The notes: generated by a model from the sequence alone, not told the origin. A DNA stretch of 64,000 nucleotides from Paenibacillus rhizovicinus (GCF_010365285.1 NZ_CP048286.1:6746001-6810000), one strand, 5' to 3'. Shown: positions 23,601 through 32,170, counted from the first letter of the stretch. Numbers and translations are program-made.

Positions 23601-26311
23601 ATGCCGATGATCGGCTGGATGATCGGCGTTGTCGTCACGTTGGACGACGATGTGGCGGAGAAGGAGCCGGATGTGAAACTGACGGTCGATTGGTTATTGA
23701 TTTGATTGGAAACAGGCATCGTTAACTTCACCTCATAGGTCACGGTCGCGGAGGCGTTTGGCCCCAAGGAACCGATCGGAATGCCGGCGGTCGCATCCGC
23801 CTGTGGAACTGAAATCCCGTTCACCGTTGCGCTGCCGGCGACGAAGGTGGTGCCTGTAATCATGGCGCCGACGAAAGTGACATTATTGACGGTCGCGATG
23901 CCATTGTTCGTGACGACGCCGGTGTAGCGGATCGTGTCTCCGGTTACGGCATCGACAGCAGTCGTACTTAAGACGACGGATACGTTCGGTGCCGAGACGG
24001 GTACGGAAATCGTGTTGGACGATGCGGTTCCGTTCACGATTCGCCCGCCGGGCAGCGTATACGTGAACGCGGCGCTGCCTTGATCGACGAGCTGCTGCGG
24101 CGTCGGCAGCGAGACGACGGACACGACGAAGCTGACGGTGGCCGCCCCCGAAGGCGGGAGCGAGGCGATGAAAATGCCGGTGACGGGGTCCGAGCCCGGT
24201 ACGGGTGTGCCGTTCAGCTGGACCGAGTTGACGACGAAGGAACTTCCGGCGGGAATATTGTCCCGTACGGTCAACTGCGCGGCGATATTGCCGGTGTTCT
24301 GCAGCTGCAGCGTGTAGACGATCGCGTCGCCGAGCGTCGCCGCGGGCTGATTCACGCTCTTGACGATGGATATGATCGGCTGGAAAACGGGAATGACGAC
24401 CGTGCTGGAGAACGACGAGCCGCTGAACACGCCTGACGTGAAGCTGACGGCGCCGCGGTTGCTTAGCGTTCCGTCCGGCGGGATGGAGATGACGGAAACC
24501 TGAAACGACACGACGACGGTTGCCGAAGGCGCTATCGTGCCGATGGTAATGCCCGTGCTCGGGTTGGCGGACGGCGCCGAAACGCCGCCGATCAATACGC
24601 TTCCTGCGATGAAGGTCGAGCCGGACGGAATCGGGTCGGATACGATGACTTGATTGACTGGCGTGATGCCGTTGTTCGTCACGCTGAGCGTGTAGGTGAT
24701 TGCATCGCCGACGGTCGCGACCGACGCGCTCGCGCTCTTGGCGAGCGATACGTTCGGCGAGGAAGCCGAAACGGAAACCGGGTTCGACGCGACGCTGCCG
24801 TTAAACGTCCGGTTGTCCGGCAGCGTGTACGCGTAGCTCACCGTGCCTTGGTTGACGATGTTCGGCGGGTTCGGCAACGATTGAATCAGCACCGAGAACA
24901 CGACGGTCGCCGTCCCGCCCGCCATGACGACGCCTACGGGGATGCCGGTCTGCGGCGTCGCGCTGCCATTCGGCACGCCGTTCACGGTGAGGGTGTTCGG
25001 CACGTACGTCGTCGAAAGCGTCAGCGGGTCCGTCAACGTCAGTAATGCCGCGTAATTGCCGGTGTTCTGGATGGCGAACGTATACGTGATCGTGTCGCCG
25101 ACGGTCGCCTGCGTTTTGTTGGCTGATTTCTGCGTGGCGATAATCGGCAGATCCACGGGAAACGTAACGAGATTGGAGAGCGTCTGGCCGCTGAAGGTAC
25201 CCGAGTTGTACGAAACGGTCGCCTGGTTGTTGATTACGGCTGGACTCGGCAGCGAATTGACGAGCAGCTGAAACACGACCGTTACGGAAGCGCCTGCGGC
25301 AATCGTTCCGATCGCGATGCCGGCGGCGGGAGAAGCGCCCGGTTTCGCCGCGCCGTCGACAGTAACGGAGTTGGCGACGAAGCTGGTGCCTGCCGGAATA
25401 GGGTCCGTAAACGTCACGTTCGTTACGCTGGCGATGCCTGTATTGGACACGACGGTCGAGAACGTCACGGTATCGCCGACGGTCGTGACGGTCCGATTCG
25501 AGCTCTTGACCGCGTTAACGTTCGGAGTCTTCACGGGAATCGTGAGCGTATTGGACGATGCGGAACCGCTCAGCGTCCTTCCGTCCGGCGGCACGTACGT
25601 GTAAGCGGCGGTTGCCGTATCCGTCAATTGCGGCGGCGAAGGCAGCGAATTGACGAGCACCTGGAACGTGACCGTCTTCGTCGTGCCGTTCGCGACGGCT
25701 CCGATATTGACCCCGGTTGCCGGATTGGCGCCGGGCTGCACGACGCCATTGACGGTGAAACTGTTCGCGACGAACGTGCTCCCTGCCGGAATATTGTCCG
25801 TTAGCGTCACGTTCGCGCTTATGCTGCCGGTGTTCGCCACTTGAACCGTGTACGTGACGTTGGAGCCGACGGAAGCGTTCGCCGTATTGGCGCTCTTCGT
25901 CAGCGTCAGCACCGGCGCATAGACGGGCGTATTGACCGTGTTTGACAGAATGGTGGCCGTGACGGTGTCTCCGCCGGAATTGATCTGGTACGAGAAGGAA
26001 GCGCGCGCCGTATTTGAAATTTGCGGCGGACTCGGCAAGGAGGTGACGGTGGCTTTGTATGTAATCGTGATAGAAGCGCCGAATCCCAATGTCCCTACCG
26101 GGGCGCCTGCTGCAATGTCATAGGTCGGTTTGGCGACGCCGCCCACGGTTACGCTGCCTGCCACGAACGTCGCCCCCGTGGGCAGGGTGTCGGCGAGGAC
26201 GACGCTTGTCGCGTTCGCCGAGCCGTTGTTCGTGATCGTGACGCTGTAAGTGATCTGGTCGCCGATAACGGTCCCCGTCGCGCTCGCGCTCTTCGAGACC
26301 GTGACGGCCGG
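18966..26311 (-). repeat. Array of 19 DUF11 repeats alternating between two subtypes
   Basis: Each repeat is about 125-130 residues, opening with a (V/I)xxxKSxxxxxxxVGDxxxY strand and ending before the next such strand. I count 15 across the larger frame (the last one broken) and 4 in the smaller. They alternate: A-type has NNGI early and FTSGxFSG late; B-type has NTGN early and YTLPDGRTLxGS late. The repeating unit at DNA level is therefore the A-B pair, about 770 bp, confirmed by the spacing of a shared GCGGCGAAGGCA-type motif near 21024, 23335 and 25635 (three units each). Confidence 0.85.
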
Positions 26312-27355
26312 GGCATTGATGTTGATTTGCAGGCCGACGCCGTTGACGACGTAAGCATCGCCTGAAGTCGTCAGCTGCAGGACGGCCGATGATTGGTTGT
26401 TCGCGAGCCGTGCGGATACGTCGACGTTCGTGATGTCCCAGCCTTGCCGGCCGCCGACGATATTCGTCCCCGGCGCGCCGTTCACCTGGTTGCGCGTGCC
26501 GAACGTGCCCGTCGTGTCCAGATTGCCCGCATCGTTGTTGATCTGGGAGGCGAAGAAGTTGTTGGCGAAATTGTTCGGCCCCGACAACGCAACGAGCGAA
26601 GCGGAAGTCGGGCCGAACAGCGCCTGATCGCCGGTGCGCGTCGCGTCGCCTTCCTGCGCGCTGAACTGCGCCCGGCCGCTGAGCGCGCCGGATAACGGCG
26701 TGGCGAAACCCGTGATTGTCGTGGATACGGGCGGGGAATCCGCAGTGACGAGTACGCCTCCGACGCGCAGCGAAATATTGCGGAATGGCAGCGTCGCGTT
26801 ATTGTAGATCACGCACAGCGTCCAGCCGGCATGGTTGGTGGTCGGATCGGTCACCGTATTCGTTCCGACGACGCCGCCGACCGTATAGGTGCCTGCTCCG
26901 GCTGCGGCGACGAGCGATGTCACGATGGCCGAGCGCATATAAGCGTTCGAGCCGTTGCCGAGATCGAAGACGTTGCTCGTGACGGGATCGGGACTCATGC
27001 TGGAGCTTGAACCGGTCGGCAGCGTGAAGGTGACCGGATTGTTGATCGCGGCCGTTAAATTGACGCCAGGGACGATATAGGTACCGCCCCAGATTAACTC
27101 CGCATAGATGACGTTGCTGCCAGCAGGCATCGTAAGAATCGCGGACGAATTATTGGACAAATAGCTGTTTGTCGTTCCGAAGGGATATGTTCCGAACCTG
27201 ACGGCCGTATTGGTCGTGATGAATGCACCGATGCTGTCCTGCGTGCCGGGCACGCCTTCAGTTGTCGAACGGCTGAGCCCGAGCATGTTCCCGGTGAAGG
27301 AGATGGCGCCGTTCGTATTGAAGACGGCACGAACTAAGAGAGCGATTTTCCTCAC
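20642..27355 (-). CDS. Giant DUF11-repeat surface-type protein, N-terminal 2,237 residues
   Basis: Residues 1-348 form a unique head (NTNGAISFTGNMLGLSRS, YAELIWGG, WDITNVDVS) typical of Bacillus/Paenibacillus DUF11 proteins; then come 15 DUF11 (Ig-like, TIGR01451) repeats rich in Thr, Val, Asn and Ser, almost free of Cys. Such repeats build long beta rods on cell or spore surfaces. I see no convincing signal peptide or sorting signal, so export is unexplained; spore-surface assembly is possible. The frame ends inside repeat 15 (TITFQVLVL, stop), and the rest continues in the frame starting at 20645. The GTG start has a weak ribosome site. It lies 70 bases after a methyltransferase gene and may be co-transcribed with it. 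Confidence 0.82.
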   Translation of the reverse strand: MRKIALLVRAVFNTNGAISFTGNMLGLSRSTTEGVPGTQDSIGAFITTNTAVRFGTYPFGTTNSYLSNNSSAILTMPAGSNVIYAELIWGGTYIVPGVNLTAAINNPVTFTLPTGSSSSMSPDPVTSNVFDLGNGSNAYMRSAIVTSLVAAAGAGTYTVGGVVGTNTVTDPTTNHAGWTLCVIYNNATLPFRNISLRVGGVLVTADSPPVSTTITGFATPLSGALSGRAQFSAQEGDATRTGDQALFGPTSASLVALSGPNNFANNFFASQINNDAGNLDTTGTFGTRNQVNGAPGTNIVGGRQGWDITNVDVSARLANNQSSAVLQLTTSGDAYVVNGVGLQININAPAVTVSKSASATGTVIGDQITYSVTITNNGSANATSVVLADTLPTGATFVAGSVTVGGVAKPTYDIAAGAPVGTLGFGASITITYKATVTSLPSPPQISNTARASFSYQINSGGDTVTATILSNTVNTPVYAPVLTLTKSANTANASVGSNVTYTVQVANTGSISANVTLTDNIPAGSTFVANSFTVNGVVQPGANPATGVNIGAVANGTTKTVTFQVLVNSLPSPPQLTDTATAAYTYVPPDGRTLSGSASSNTLTIPVKTPNVNAVKSSNRTVTTVGDTVTFSTVVSNTGIASVTNVTFTDPIPAGTSFVANSVTVDGAAKPGASPAAGIAIGTIAAGASVTVVFQLLVNSLPSPAVINNQATVSYNSGTFSGQTLSNLVTFPVDLPIIATQKSANKTQATVGDTITYTFAIQNTGNYAALLTLTDPLTLSTTYVPNTLTVNGVPNGSATPQTGIPVGVVMAGGTATVVFSVLIQSLPNPPNIVNQGTVSYAYTLPDNRTFNGSVASNPVSVSASSPNVSLAKSASASVATVGDAITYTLSVTNNGITPVNQVIVSDPIPSGSTFIAGSVLIGGVSAPSANPSTGITIGTIAPSATVVVSFQVSVISIPPDGTLSNRGAVSFTSGVFSGSSFSSTVVIPVFQPIISIVKSVNQPAATLGDAIVYTLQLQNTGNIAAQLTVRDNIPAGSSFVVNSVQLNGTPVPGSDPVTGIFIASLPPSGAATVSFVVSVVSLPTPQQLVDQGSAAFTYTLPGGRIVNGTASSNTISVPVSAPNVSVVLSTTAVDAVTGDTIRYTGVVTNNGIATVNNVTFVGAMITGTTFVAGSATVNGISVPQADATAGIPIGSLGPNASATVTYEVKLTMPVSNQINNQSTVSFTSGSFSATSSSNVTTTPIIQPIIGMVKTGNTANATVGDTVTFTIAVSNTGNLAANVTVTDTVPPTTTFVANSVIVNGTPQPGATPTGGINAGTVNPDSTVFVMFSVVIDSLPSPQFLVNQASSTYTFTPPDGRTLTGSAQSNTLSIPVSSPNVGVVKSSTSTAVSIGDTIPYSVNVTNSGIAPITNTIFLDGLPNGTAFVPNSVTVNGIVIPNANPVSGVNIGTINPGATVPVTFSLLVTSVPSPAVIANQASVTYTSGAFSSSAFSNGVSIPVYQPVIGVAKSANTTNASVGQTVVYTFAVSNTGNYAALATLTDTIAPQVSFVPNSVIVNGAPQPGTDPVTGIPVGVVFPGATSTVTFSVVINSLPPGQQLSNQATAAFAYTLPDGRTLNGSALSNTLSFPVSSPDVTVAKSTASTALTIGDTFTYAILVSNAGIATVDNVIFSDPIPTGTSFLSGSVTINGVTQPTANPAAGFSLGSIPAGGSVTVTFSVTVNAVPAGGLVSNRSSVSFTSGVFSSVTFSNTITTPVYQPVISLAKSSVTNPAVVGGNVSYTVVTTNSGNYPALVTMLDNTPDGTTFVPNSVVVNGQPQAGADPSVGFSIGTIAAGASVTTTFEYLINTLPAAQQLVNQATGNYLYTLPDNRSFSQSSLSNTLSIGVSSPNLSVVKSTTATDAVIGDIVTYSNVITNVSLANVNSIVLSDLVPAGTSFVPGSVVVGGVSRPNDNPASGIPVGALTPSASTTVTFNIVVNTLPASGLISNMSNVSFTSGAFSGTSMSNTVTTPVYNPILGVVKSASTSNATVGDTITYSLDVTNTGNLAATVTIFDTLPTGADFVPNSVTVGGVPQPGADPTTGIPIGSVPPGSTVNVIITLQVTVDALPSPQQLANQATANYSFSPPDGRTLTGTVLSNTVVIPVSAPNVSVVKSTNAIDAVSGDTITYTIVVTNNGIEPVNNVQMVDPIPAGVSFIAGSVVVNNVSRPLDSPNSGISVGTIAAGGVSTITFQVLVL

Positions 27356-27425
27356 CCCTAATCGCGTAAGTCGCTATATACACTATAGGAGCCTATGCGG
27401 GGAGCGGATGCGTTATGAAGTCGGT

Positions 27426-28067
27426 TTAGGAGATGTCGTCCCATTTCCGGTTTCTCAGCTGCTGCACGGCAAGCGGCTCGTCATACTCCGCTTGGCACAG
27501 TTCTTCCCAAACGCGAATGTCGAGATGATCCTTGACGACGACGAACCGGTAGAGGATTTCATCCACGACGTTGGCCTGAAGCTCCTTCAACAGCTCCAAT
27601 TCGTCCAGTTCATATAGCGGGGGAGAGAAGGCGGGTTTATAGAAGAGTTCCATTTGAAGCAGGCGATAATCATAAGGGAGTTCGGGCACGTAATCGTAAG
27701 GAGCGATCGGCGGACAGTGCAGACCGTTTGCGGGCTGCATGAAATTCGCGGTCATGTAGCGAGGGGTATATTCATCGAAGAAATGGTTGAAGAAAGGGTT
27801 GGCGCTGTGGCGAAAATGATGCGCGTAAGGGCATAGGAAGGTGAGAACGGCGCCATGCCTGCTGATCCGGTACAGTTCGCCGAGCGTGAACGGCAAGTGA
27901 TTCACATAAGGCAGCATGCGGCAAACCGCGATGGAGGTAACGGAATGATCGGGAAATGGAAGCACTTCGTTCAAATCGCTGACCAAGTTGATGCCGGGCA
28001 GCGGAATACGGTCGATGCCATAATAATCGGGTCTTTTATGCAAACCGCAGCCGATATCCAATTTCAT
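27426..28067 (-). CDS. SAM-dependent methyltransferase-like protein
   Basis: A 213-residue class I methyltransferase. Motif I is at the very N-terminus (MKLDIGCGLHKRPDYYGID), followed by the acidic ribose-binding strand and LVSDLNEVLPFPDHSVTSI, a motif II/III-like region that matches small-molecule methyltransferases of glycan clusters. The C-terminal third (EELCQAEYDEPLAVQQLRNRKWDDIS) is not part of the core fold. The ATG follows AAGGAGG at eight bases. It directly precedes the giant DUF11 gene on the same strand with no terminator between. A role in modifying that surface protein, or a glycan on it, is possible but unproven. Confidence 0.78.
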   Translation of the reverse strand: MKLDIGCGLHKRPDYYGIDRIPLPGINLVSDLNEVLPFPDHSVTSIAVCRMLPYVNHLPFTLGELYRISRHGAVLTFLCPYAHHFRHSANPFFNHFFDEYTPRYMTANFMQPANGLHCPPIAPYDYVPELPYDYRLLQMELFYKPAFSPPLYELDELELLKELQANVVDEILYRFVVVKDHLDIRVWEELCQAEYDEPLAVQQLRNRKWDDIS

Positions 28068-28155
28068 CGTGCAGGCCTCCTTGGAGCAATTCGTTCGCTT
28101 GCCATTAGTGTATGGGATGCGCTGCGGTCGGGCTTATACGCTTGCCCATCCATGC

Positions 28156-28188
28156 AAAAAACGCGCAGAAGCATGGAGCTTCTGCGCG
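28156..28188 (-). terminator. Intrinsic terminator of the NlpC/P60 gene
   Basis: CGCGCAGAAG / CTTCTGCGCG with a 7-base loop, followed on the minus strand by six T. Confidence 0.88.
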
Positions 28189-28206
28189 CGATACAAGCGA
28201 TAGCGA

Positions 28207-28731
28207 TTACAGCACGCGGCGGGCCGTTACGAATTTGCGGTCCCAAGCGCTGCCTTTAAAGGTAGAGATCGTCACGCCGATGCCCACGCGGTACGTATGC
28301 AGCAGCTTGCCGTTGCCGATATACAAGCTGACGTGGTTAATCACGCCGTCGCTGTTCGTATCCGAGAAGACCAGATCGCCGGCCTTCAGATTGCTCTTGG
28401 ACACTTTTACGCCGACCTTCGATTGCTGCTTCGACGATCGCGGGAGGCTGATGCCGTTCTTCTTGAAAATGTACTGGATAAAGGACGAGCAATCGAACGC
28501 GCTGGTAATACCGGCTTTCGCGCCGAACTTATAGCGTACGCCTATGTATTTTTCGCCGGTAGCCGTAATTTTATTCGCAAGCGACGTCGAAGACGTCGCG
28601 GCGTGCGTCGTATGCGGCGCAAGCGTCATCGCTCCGCCCGTGCAAGCGATCGTAAGACCTAATGTAAGAGAAAGCAACTTCTTGGTTAAGCCTTTTCTCG
28701 GAGCTGCAGTAGTTACTGTATTCGTTTTCAT
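28207..28731 (-). CDS. Secreted NlpC/P60 family peptidoglycan endopeptidase
   Basis: A 174-residue precursor. Residues 1-44 are a signal peptide: a basic N-region, a hydrophobic core (LLSLTLGLTIACTGGAM) and a likely cleavage after THA. The mature domain is NlpC/P60, with catalytic Cys81 (AFDCSSFIQYIF), His133 (INHVSLYIG) and a third polar residue His145 (LLHTY). It hydrolyses gamma-D-Glu-meso-diaminopimelate links in cell-wall peptides outside the cell. There is no SH3 or LysM wall-binding domain, so it is a minimal single-domain enzyme. The ATG is preceded by CAGGAGGACT. It is a single-gene unit with its own terminator. Confidence 0.93.
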   Translation of the reverse strand: MKTNTVTTAAPRKGLTKKLLSLTLGLTIACTGGAMTLAPHTTHAATSSTSLANKITATGEKYIGVRYKFGAKAGITSAFDCSSFIQYIFKKNGISLPRSSKQQSKVGVKVSKSNLKAGDLVFSDTNSDGVINHVSLYIGNGKLLHTYRVGIGVTISTFKGSAWDRKFVTARRVL

Positions 28732-28910
28732 CTGAAGTCCTCCTGATCGTTAGTCGTTGTTTGCCATGGACTTTGTCTCTGAAACTACTATAGCACGCCT
28801 AAAACTAGTTAAAATTACCTATGTAAAAGCAATCCCTTACCTGCCAAGCGTTACACCTGGTTTGTTAGAAAATAATGAGAAAAGCCTCATGAAACGGGGT
28901 TGACAATGAG

Positions 28911-28944
28911 AAAAAAGCCAACCAGGAATATCCCGATTGGCTTT
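28911..28944 (-). terminator. Terminator-like hairpin after the DUF985 cupin gene
   Basis: An AAAGCCAA / TTGGCTTT stem, with six T next to it on the minus strand. It lies about 70 bases after the cupin stop codon; a T-rich tract on the other side could also serve plus-strand transcripts. Confidence 0.65.
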
Positions 28945-29011
28945 GTTTTGGATGAACGATCCGATGTTGTCCAATTAAGCTCTCAAATGCTTGCTGCTCG
29001 GATGGGAATAG

Positions 29012-29479
29012 CTATTTGCGATCGATCAATTTGAAATCGTCGTAATGGAAACCGGGCGCTACGACGCAGGAGACAAGGACGGGCTCGTCGCCGAGCGGTG
29101 CAGCCTTCTGCCAGACGTTGGCCGGTACGAGCGCTTGCGGCCGCTGGCCGTTCGCGATATCGGGGCCGATGACGATTTCTTCCGTTATATGCGGCTGATC
29201 CGACGTGCCGCCGAGCGAGAGCAGAAGCGGGCTGCCGGAATGCCATAGCCAGAGCTCGTCCGACAAGACGGTATGCCATTCGGAGAATTCATGGGGATGA
29301 AGGACGAAATAAATAGACGTCGCAGCGAATCGCGCGCCGGAGTATGATCCGCCCAGCACGTCCTGCGGGATCTCGAACGATGCTTTCCATAATTCTTTAT
29401 ACCAGCCGCCTTCGGGATGCGGCTTCAGGTCCAAAGCCTTGACCAAAGGGGATAATTCCAACGTCTTCGTGTCGTTCAT
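29012..29479 (-). CDS. DUF985 (cupin_5) family protein
   Basis: A 155-residue single-domain cupin. The conserved blocks are LKPHPEGGWYKELW, AATSIYFVLHPHEFSEWHTV, DELWLWHSGSPLLL, and the C-terminal VVAPGFHYDDFKL; the His and Glu residues could hold a metal in the barrel. The family is widespread and structurally known, but its biochemical role is not settled; sugar-related isomerase or epimerase-like activity has been suggested from fold alone. The ATG follows AAGGAG at 11-12 bases. It is monocistronic. Confidence 0.88.
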   Translation of the reverse strand: MNDTKTLELSPLVKALDLKPHPEGGWYKELWKASFEIPQDVLGGSYSGARFAATSIYFVLHPHEFSEWHTVLSDELWLWHSGSPLLLSLGGTSDQPHITEEIVIGPDIANGQRPQALVPANVWQKAAPLGDEPVLVSCVVAPGFHYDDFKLIDRK

Positions 29480-29592
29480 GTGCGGGCATGTCTCCTTATG
29501 ACAGTAGTGGGATTCTCTAGCTTTCCATCTCTATCTCGCTCTCTCTATTCAACTCTATCAATGTAGCGGATTTCGCCCGGAATGTAAACGAA

Positions 29593-29627
29593 GAAGCCAT
29601 GGCAGTTGATTCCTCGGCCATGGCTTC
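29593..29627 (-). terminator. Hairpin downstream of sodC
   Basis: An 11-bp perfect stem GAAGCCATGGC / GCCATGGCTTC with a 13-base loop, 26 bases after the sodC stop codon. On the minus strand it is followed by a moderately T-rich tract. Confidence 0.6.
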
Positions 29628-29652
29628 AAGGGATGTTGCGCGTAAGGCTGCG

Positions 29653-30210
29653 TTATTGAATGACCCCGCAGGCAATCCGGTCGCCGGAGTTTCCGGAAGG
29701 ATCCGTTGCGTAATCGTCGGCTTTGTCATGAATGACGAGCGCTGCGCCGCCTTCTTTGAGAAGCGAATTCGGCTGACCTTTCACGAGCGTCACGACTTTC
29801 GTTTCGAATTCGGCCTTGGCGTTGCCGCCGGCGTCCGCTTTCAAGTTAGGCAGGTCACCGTTATGAAAGCCCTTCGGGTTGTTGAAGCCATGCAGTCTTG
29901 CCGCAGGATTGAAATGACTGCCGGCGGTTTTGAAATCGGGCACTTCGCATTTACCCATTTCATGGAAATGCAGGCCGTGTTCGCCCGGCGTCAGCTTGGA
30001 TGCTTCCACGCGAACGAGAACGGCGTCATCCTTCTGGGTAAGCATCGCGGAGCCGATTTCTTCGCCTTTCGTATTGATGAGCTTCACCGTTACTTGCGGC
30101 GCCTGCCCGCCATGATGATCGCTCGCCAGCGCTTGCAACGGGTTCGCGGCCGCGAGTCCGAGCAGCAAGGCGGACGCGGCGATTCCTTTCCACAATCGTG
30201 CTTGATTCAT
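29653..30210 (-). CDS. sodC: Secreted Cu/Zn superoxide dismutase-like protein
   Basis: A 185-residue precursor with an N-terminal signal peptide (hydrophobic SALLLGLAAA, cleavage near ALAS). The mature protein has the SodC metal ligands: HGLHFHEMGKC (His81, His83 and the disulfide Cys88), SHFNP (His99), FHNGDLPNL (His116), IHDKADDY (His161), and the partner Cys181 in RIACGVIQ. It should dismutate superoxide outside the membrane. The ATG at 30210 has AGGAGGA upstream; 18 extra upstream codons in frame lack a ribosome site and would spoil the signal peptide. In Bacillus the homologue YojM is membrane-associated; here no lipobox is seen. Confidence 0.9.
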   Translation of the reverse strand: MNQARLWKGIAASALLLGLAAANPLQALASDHHGGQAPQVTVKLINTKGEEIGSAMLTQKDDAVLVRVEASKLTPGEHGLHFHEMGKCEVPDFKTAGSHFNPAARLHGFNNPKGFHNGDLPNLKADAGGNAKAEFETKVVTLVKGQPNSLLKEGGAALVIHDKADDYATDPSGNSGDRIACGVIQ

Positions 30211-30403
30211 AGTCGGTATCTTCCTCCTGATGCAGCTTAAGGTATCGTGGTTCCTGTTTATCATTGCCTACGATGCTGCTTGGCAAACATGGCGGAAATG
30301 GAATAATCTTGGCGCGATTTTGGATTGGTTGCGCTTGCAATCTATGCTAGCTTAAGTGATGAACATATTACATATCATTCCTATTCTTCAGGAGGCGAAG
30401 CAG

Positions 30404-31378
30404 TTGAACGCAATTCGCATTGGATTTATCGGTACGGGCGGCATCGCCGGCTGGCATGCGCGCCAGCTTCAGGAGCTGCCTGAAGCGACGATCACGGCGC
30501 TGGCGGATACAAGCGCGGCAAGTTTGGACAATTTCATTGCCAATCATGGACTTTCCGGCGTGCAAACCTTCTCGGATTACCACGATCTGCTGGATTCCGG
30601 AGTCGTGGACGCCGTCATTATTTGTTCGCCGCATACGCTGCATTTCCAGCAAGCGAGCGATGCGCTTCGCAAAGGTTTCCATGTCATGCTCGAGAAGCCG
30701 ATGACTTGTTCATCCGCCGAAGCGGAACAGCTGATCCAAATCGCGGAACAATCGGGCAAAATCATGCAAGTCTCCTACCAGCGGCATTTCCAGCCGGAAT
30801 TCCTGTACATCCGCGATGCGATCGCGAGCGGCGAGATCGGCAAGCTCACGTCGGTTACGGCTTCGCTCTACCAGGAATGGCAAGTCGGCACGGTCGGCTC
30901 TTGGCGCCAGAACCCTGCGCTGTCCGGAGGCGGTTTCTTGATGGATTCCGGCAGCCATATTATCGATGTGCTGCTGTGGACGACAGGCTTGACGCCGGTC
31001 GAAGTGAAGCCGCAGCTGCAAATGCACGGCACGCCCGTCGAGATCGATACGTTCACCTCGATCCGTTTCGCGGAAGGCGCCATTGCCGGCCTCAACCTTG
31101 TGGGCAATGCGCCTTGCTGGCATGAAACCTTCGTATTCTGCGGCGAAACGGGCGGCATCTTCTTCGATAACGGCAAGATTACGCTGCGTCGCAAGGGACA
31201 GGAGCACATTACGCCGGAGCTGCCGCAAGCGACGACGAATCAAGACAAGAGCTTCATCGACGCGATTCTGGGCCGGCACGAGGTGCTCGTTCCCGGCAAG
31301 TTCGCGTTGAAGGTGGTTCGGTTGTCGGAGATGATCTACGAAGCGGCGGGCTATGCGCCGCTTGCTGCCGAGAGTTAG
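30404..31378 (+). CDS. Gfo/Idh/MocA-family oxidoreductase (third in window)
   Basis: A complete 324-residue enzyme. The nucleotide-binding motif IGFIGTGGIAGWHARQL is canonical, and the EKP motif is in VMLEKPMTCSSAEA. The substrate-site histidine and neighbouring Asp lie in GGGFLMDSGSHIIDVLLWTTG. It is an NAD(P)-dependent sugar or cyclitol dehydrogenase. The TTG at 30404 is the likely start: AGGAGG is eight bases upstream and the Rossmann strand begins four codons later. The ATG at 30356 would add 16 unrelated residues. It is divergent from sodC and closed by its own terminator, so it is separate from the 5' oxidoreductase operon. Confidence 0.88.
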   Translation: MNAIRIGFIGTGGIAGWHARQLQELPEATITALADTSAASLDNFIANHGLSGVQTFSDYHDLLDSGVVDAVIICSPHTLHFQQASDALRKGFHVMLEKPMTCSSAEAEQLIQIAEQSGKIMQVSYQRHFQPEFLYIRDAIASGEIGKLTSVTASLYQEWQVGTVGSWRQNPALSGGGFLMDSGSHIIDVLLWTTGLTPVEVKPQLQMHGTPVEIDTFTSIRFAEGAIAGLNLVGNAPCWHETFVFCGETGGIFFDNGKITLRRKGQEHITPELPQATTNQDKSFIDAILGRHEVLVPGKFALKVVRLSEMIYEAAGYAPLAAES

Positions 31379-31447
31379 TCGATTCGTATAAAGCAAATGT
31401 CTCATTATAAGCGAAATAAGCGAGCAAATTTGCTTCACATTCAAATT

Positions 31448-31486
31448 AGGCCGGAGCTCCCAAGTACGGGATGCTTCGGCCTTTTT
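31448..31486 (+). terminator. Intrinsic terminator after the Gfo/Idh gene
   Basis: AGGCCGGAGC / GCTTCGGCCT stem, followed by five T. Confidence 0.85.
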
Positions 31487-31591
31487 CCATATGTGACCCC
31501 GTTCTTGTAATCTGCACAAACCAGCTCGTTCCGGAGGGCATCGAAATGGCATTTTGTGACGAGATTTAGTAAACTGGGCTATAAGGAGTGG

Positions 31592-32032
31592 ATGAACGCA
31601 ATGAAACCGGTCACGTTTACATTAGAAGAAGCGAATTTGCTGCTGCCTCAGCTGCAGGAAGAATTGATCAAGCTTCAACTGCTGGCGCAGCAGTTTGAAA
31701 TGAAATTCGAAATGCTTCATCAATTGAAGGAGAAGCGCCGCAACGGCTCTATGCCCGTAAACGGCGGCAATGGAGAGGACCCGTACTTCGAGCTGGAAAG
31801 CCAGCTGGAGTTCATGCGGATGGAAGTGGAGCTGGCTGTCGGCAACTTCGAACGCAAAGGCGTCATGCTCAAAATGATCAATCCGGGACTCATTGATTTC
31901 CCCTCGATTTTGAATGGTGAGGAAATTCTAATCTGTTGGAAGCAAGGGGAAGAGCGCGCGACGCATTACCATGGGTACGATGACGGTTTCAGGGGCCGCA
32001 AACGCTATCCTGACGCGGGTTTGACGAATTAA
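31592..32032 (+). CDS. DUF2203 family protein
   Basis: A 146-residue protein with the DUF2203 pattern: FTLEEANLLLPQLQEELIKL at the start, a central coiled region, and the late block GVMLKMINPGLIDFPSILNGEEILICWKQGEERATHYHGYDDGFRGRKRY (described in pieces: GLIDFP, ILICW, HGYDDGF). Function is unknown; members are small soluble proteins of Bacillota and Actinobacteria. AAGGAG lies three bases before ATG 31592 and twelve before ATG 31601, so the start is uncertain by three codons. It is a single gene between two terminators. Confidence 0.8.
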   Translation: MNAMKPVTFTLEEANLLLPQLQEELIKLQLLAQQFEMKFEMLHQLKEKRRNGSMPVNGGNGEDPYFELESQLEFMRMEVELAVGNFERKGVMLKMINPGLIDFPSILNGEEILICWKQGEERATHYHGYDDGFRGRKRYPDAGLTN

Positions 32033-32073
32033 CGGAAGTTTTAAAAAAAGATTGGAATTTTCTCATTTAAGGG

Positions 32074-32097
32074 GCCTGAGCAATCAGGCTTCTTTTT
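32074..32097 (+). terminator. Short intrinsic terminator after DUF2203 gene
   Basis: GCCTGA / TCAGGC with a 4-base loop, followed by TTCTTTTT. Confidence 0.75.
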
Positions 32098-32170
32098 GTT
32101 TCGTCATCAATGGCATGTCCGTCGACAAAAGATCATACAATTCTTACAGAAGCTTTGACATGCTTTTCAG

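Noticed and set aside
18966..26311. CRISPR-like or satellite DNA repeat
   Set aside because: Repeats are long, diverged and in frame; they encode protein domains and there are no short identical repeats with spacers.
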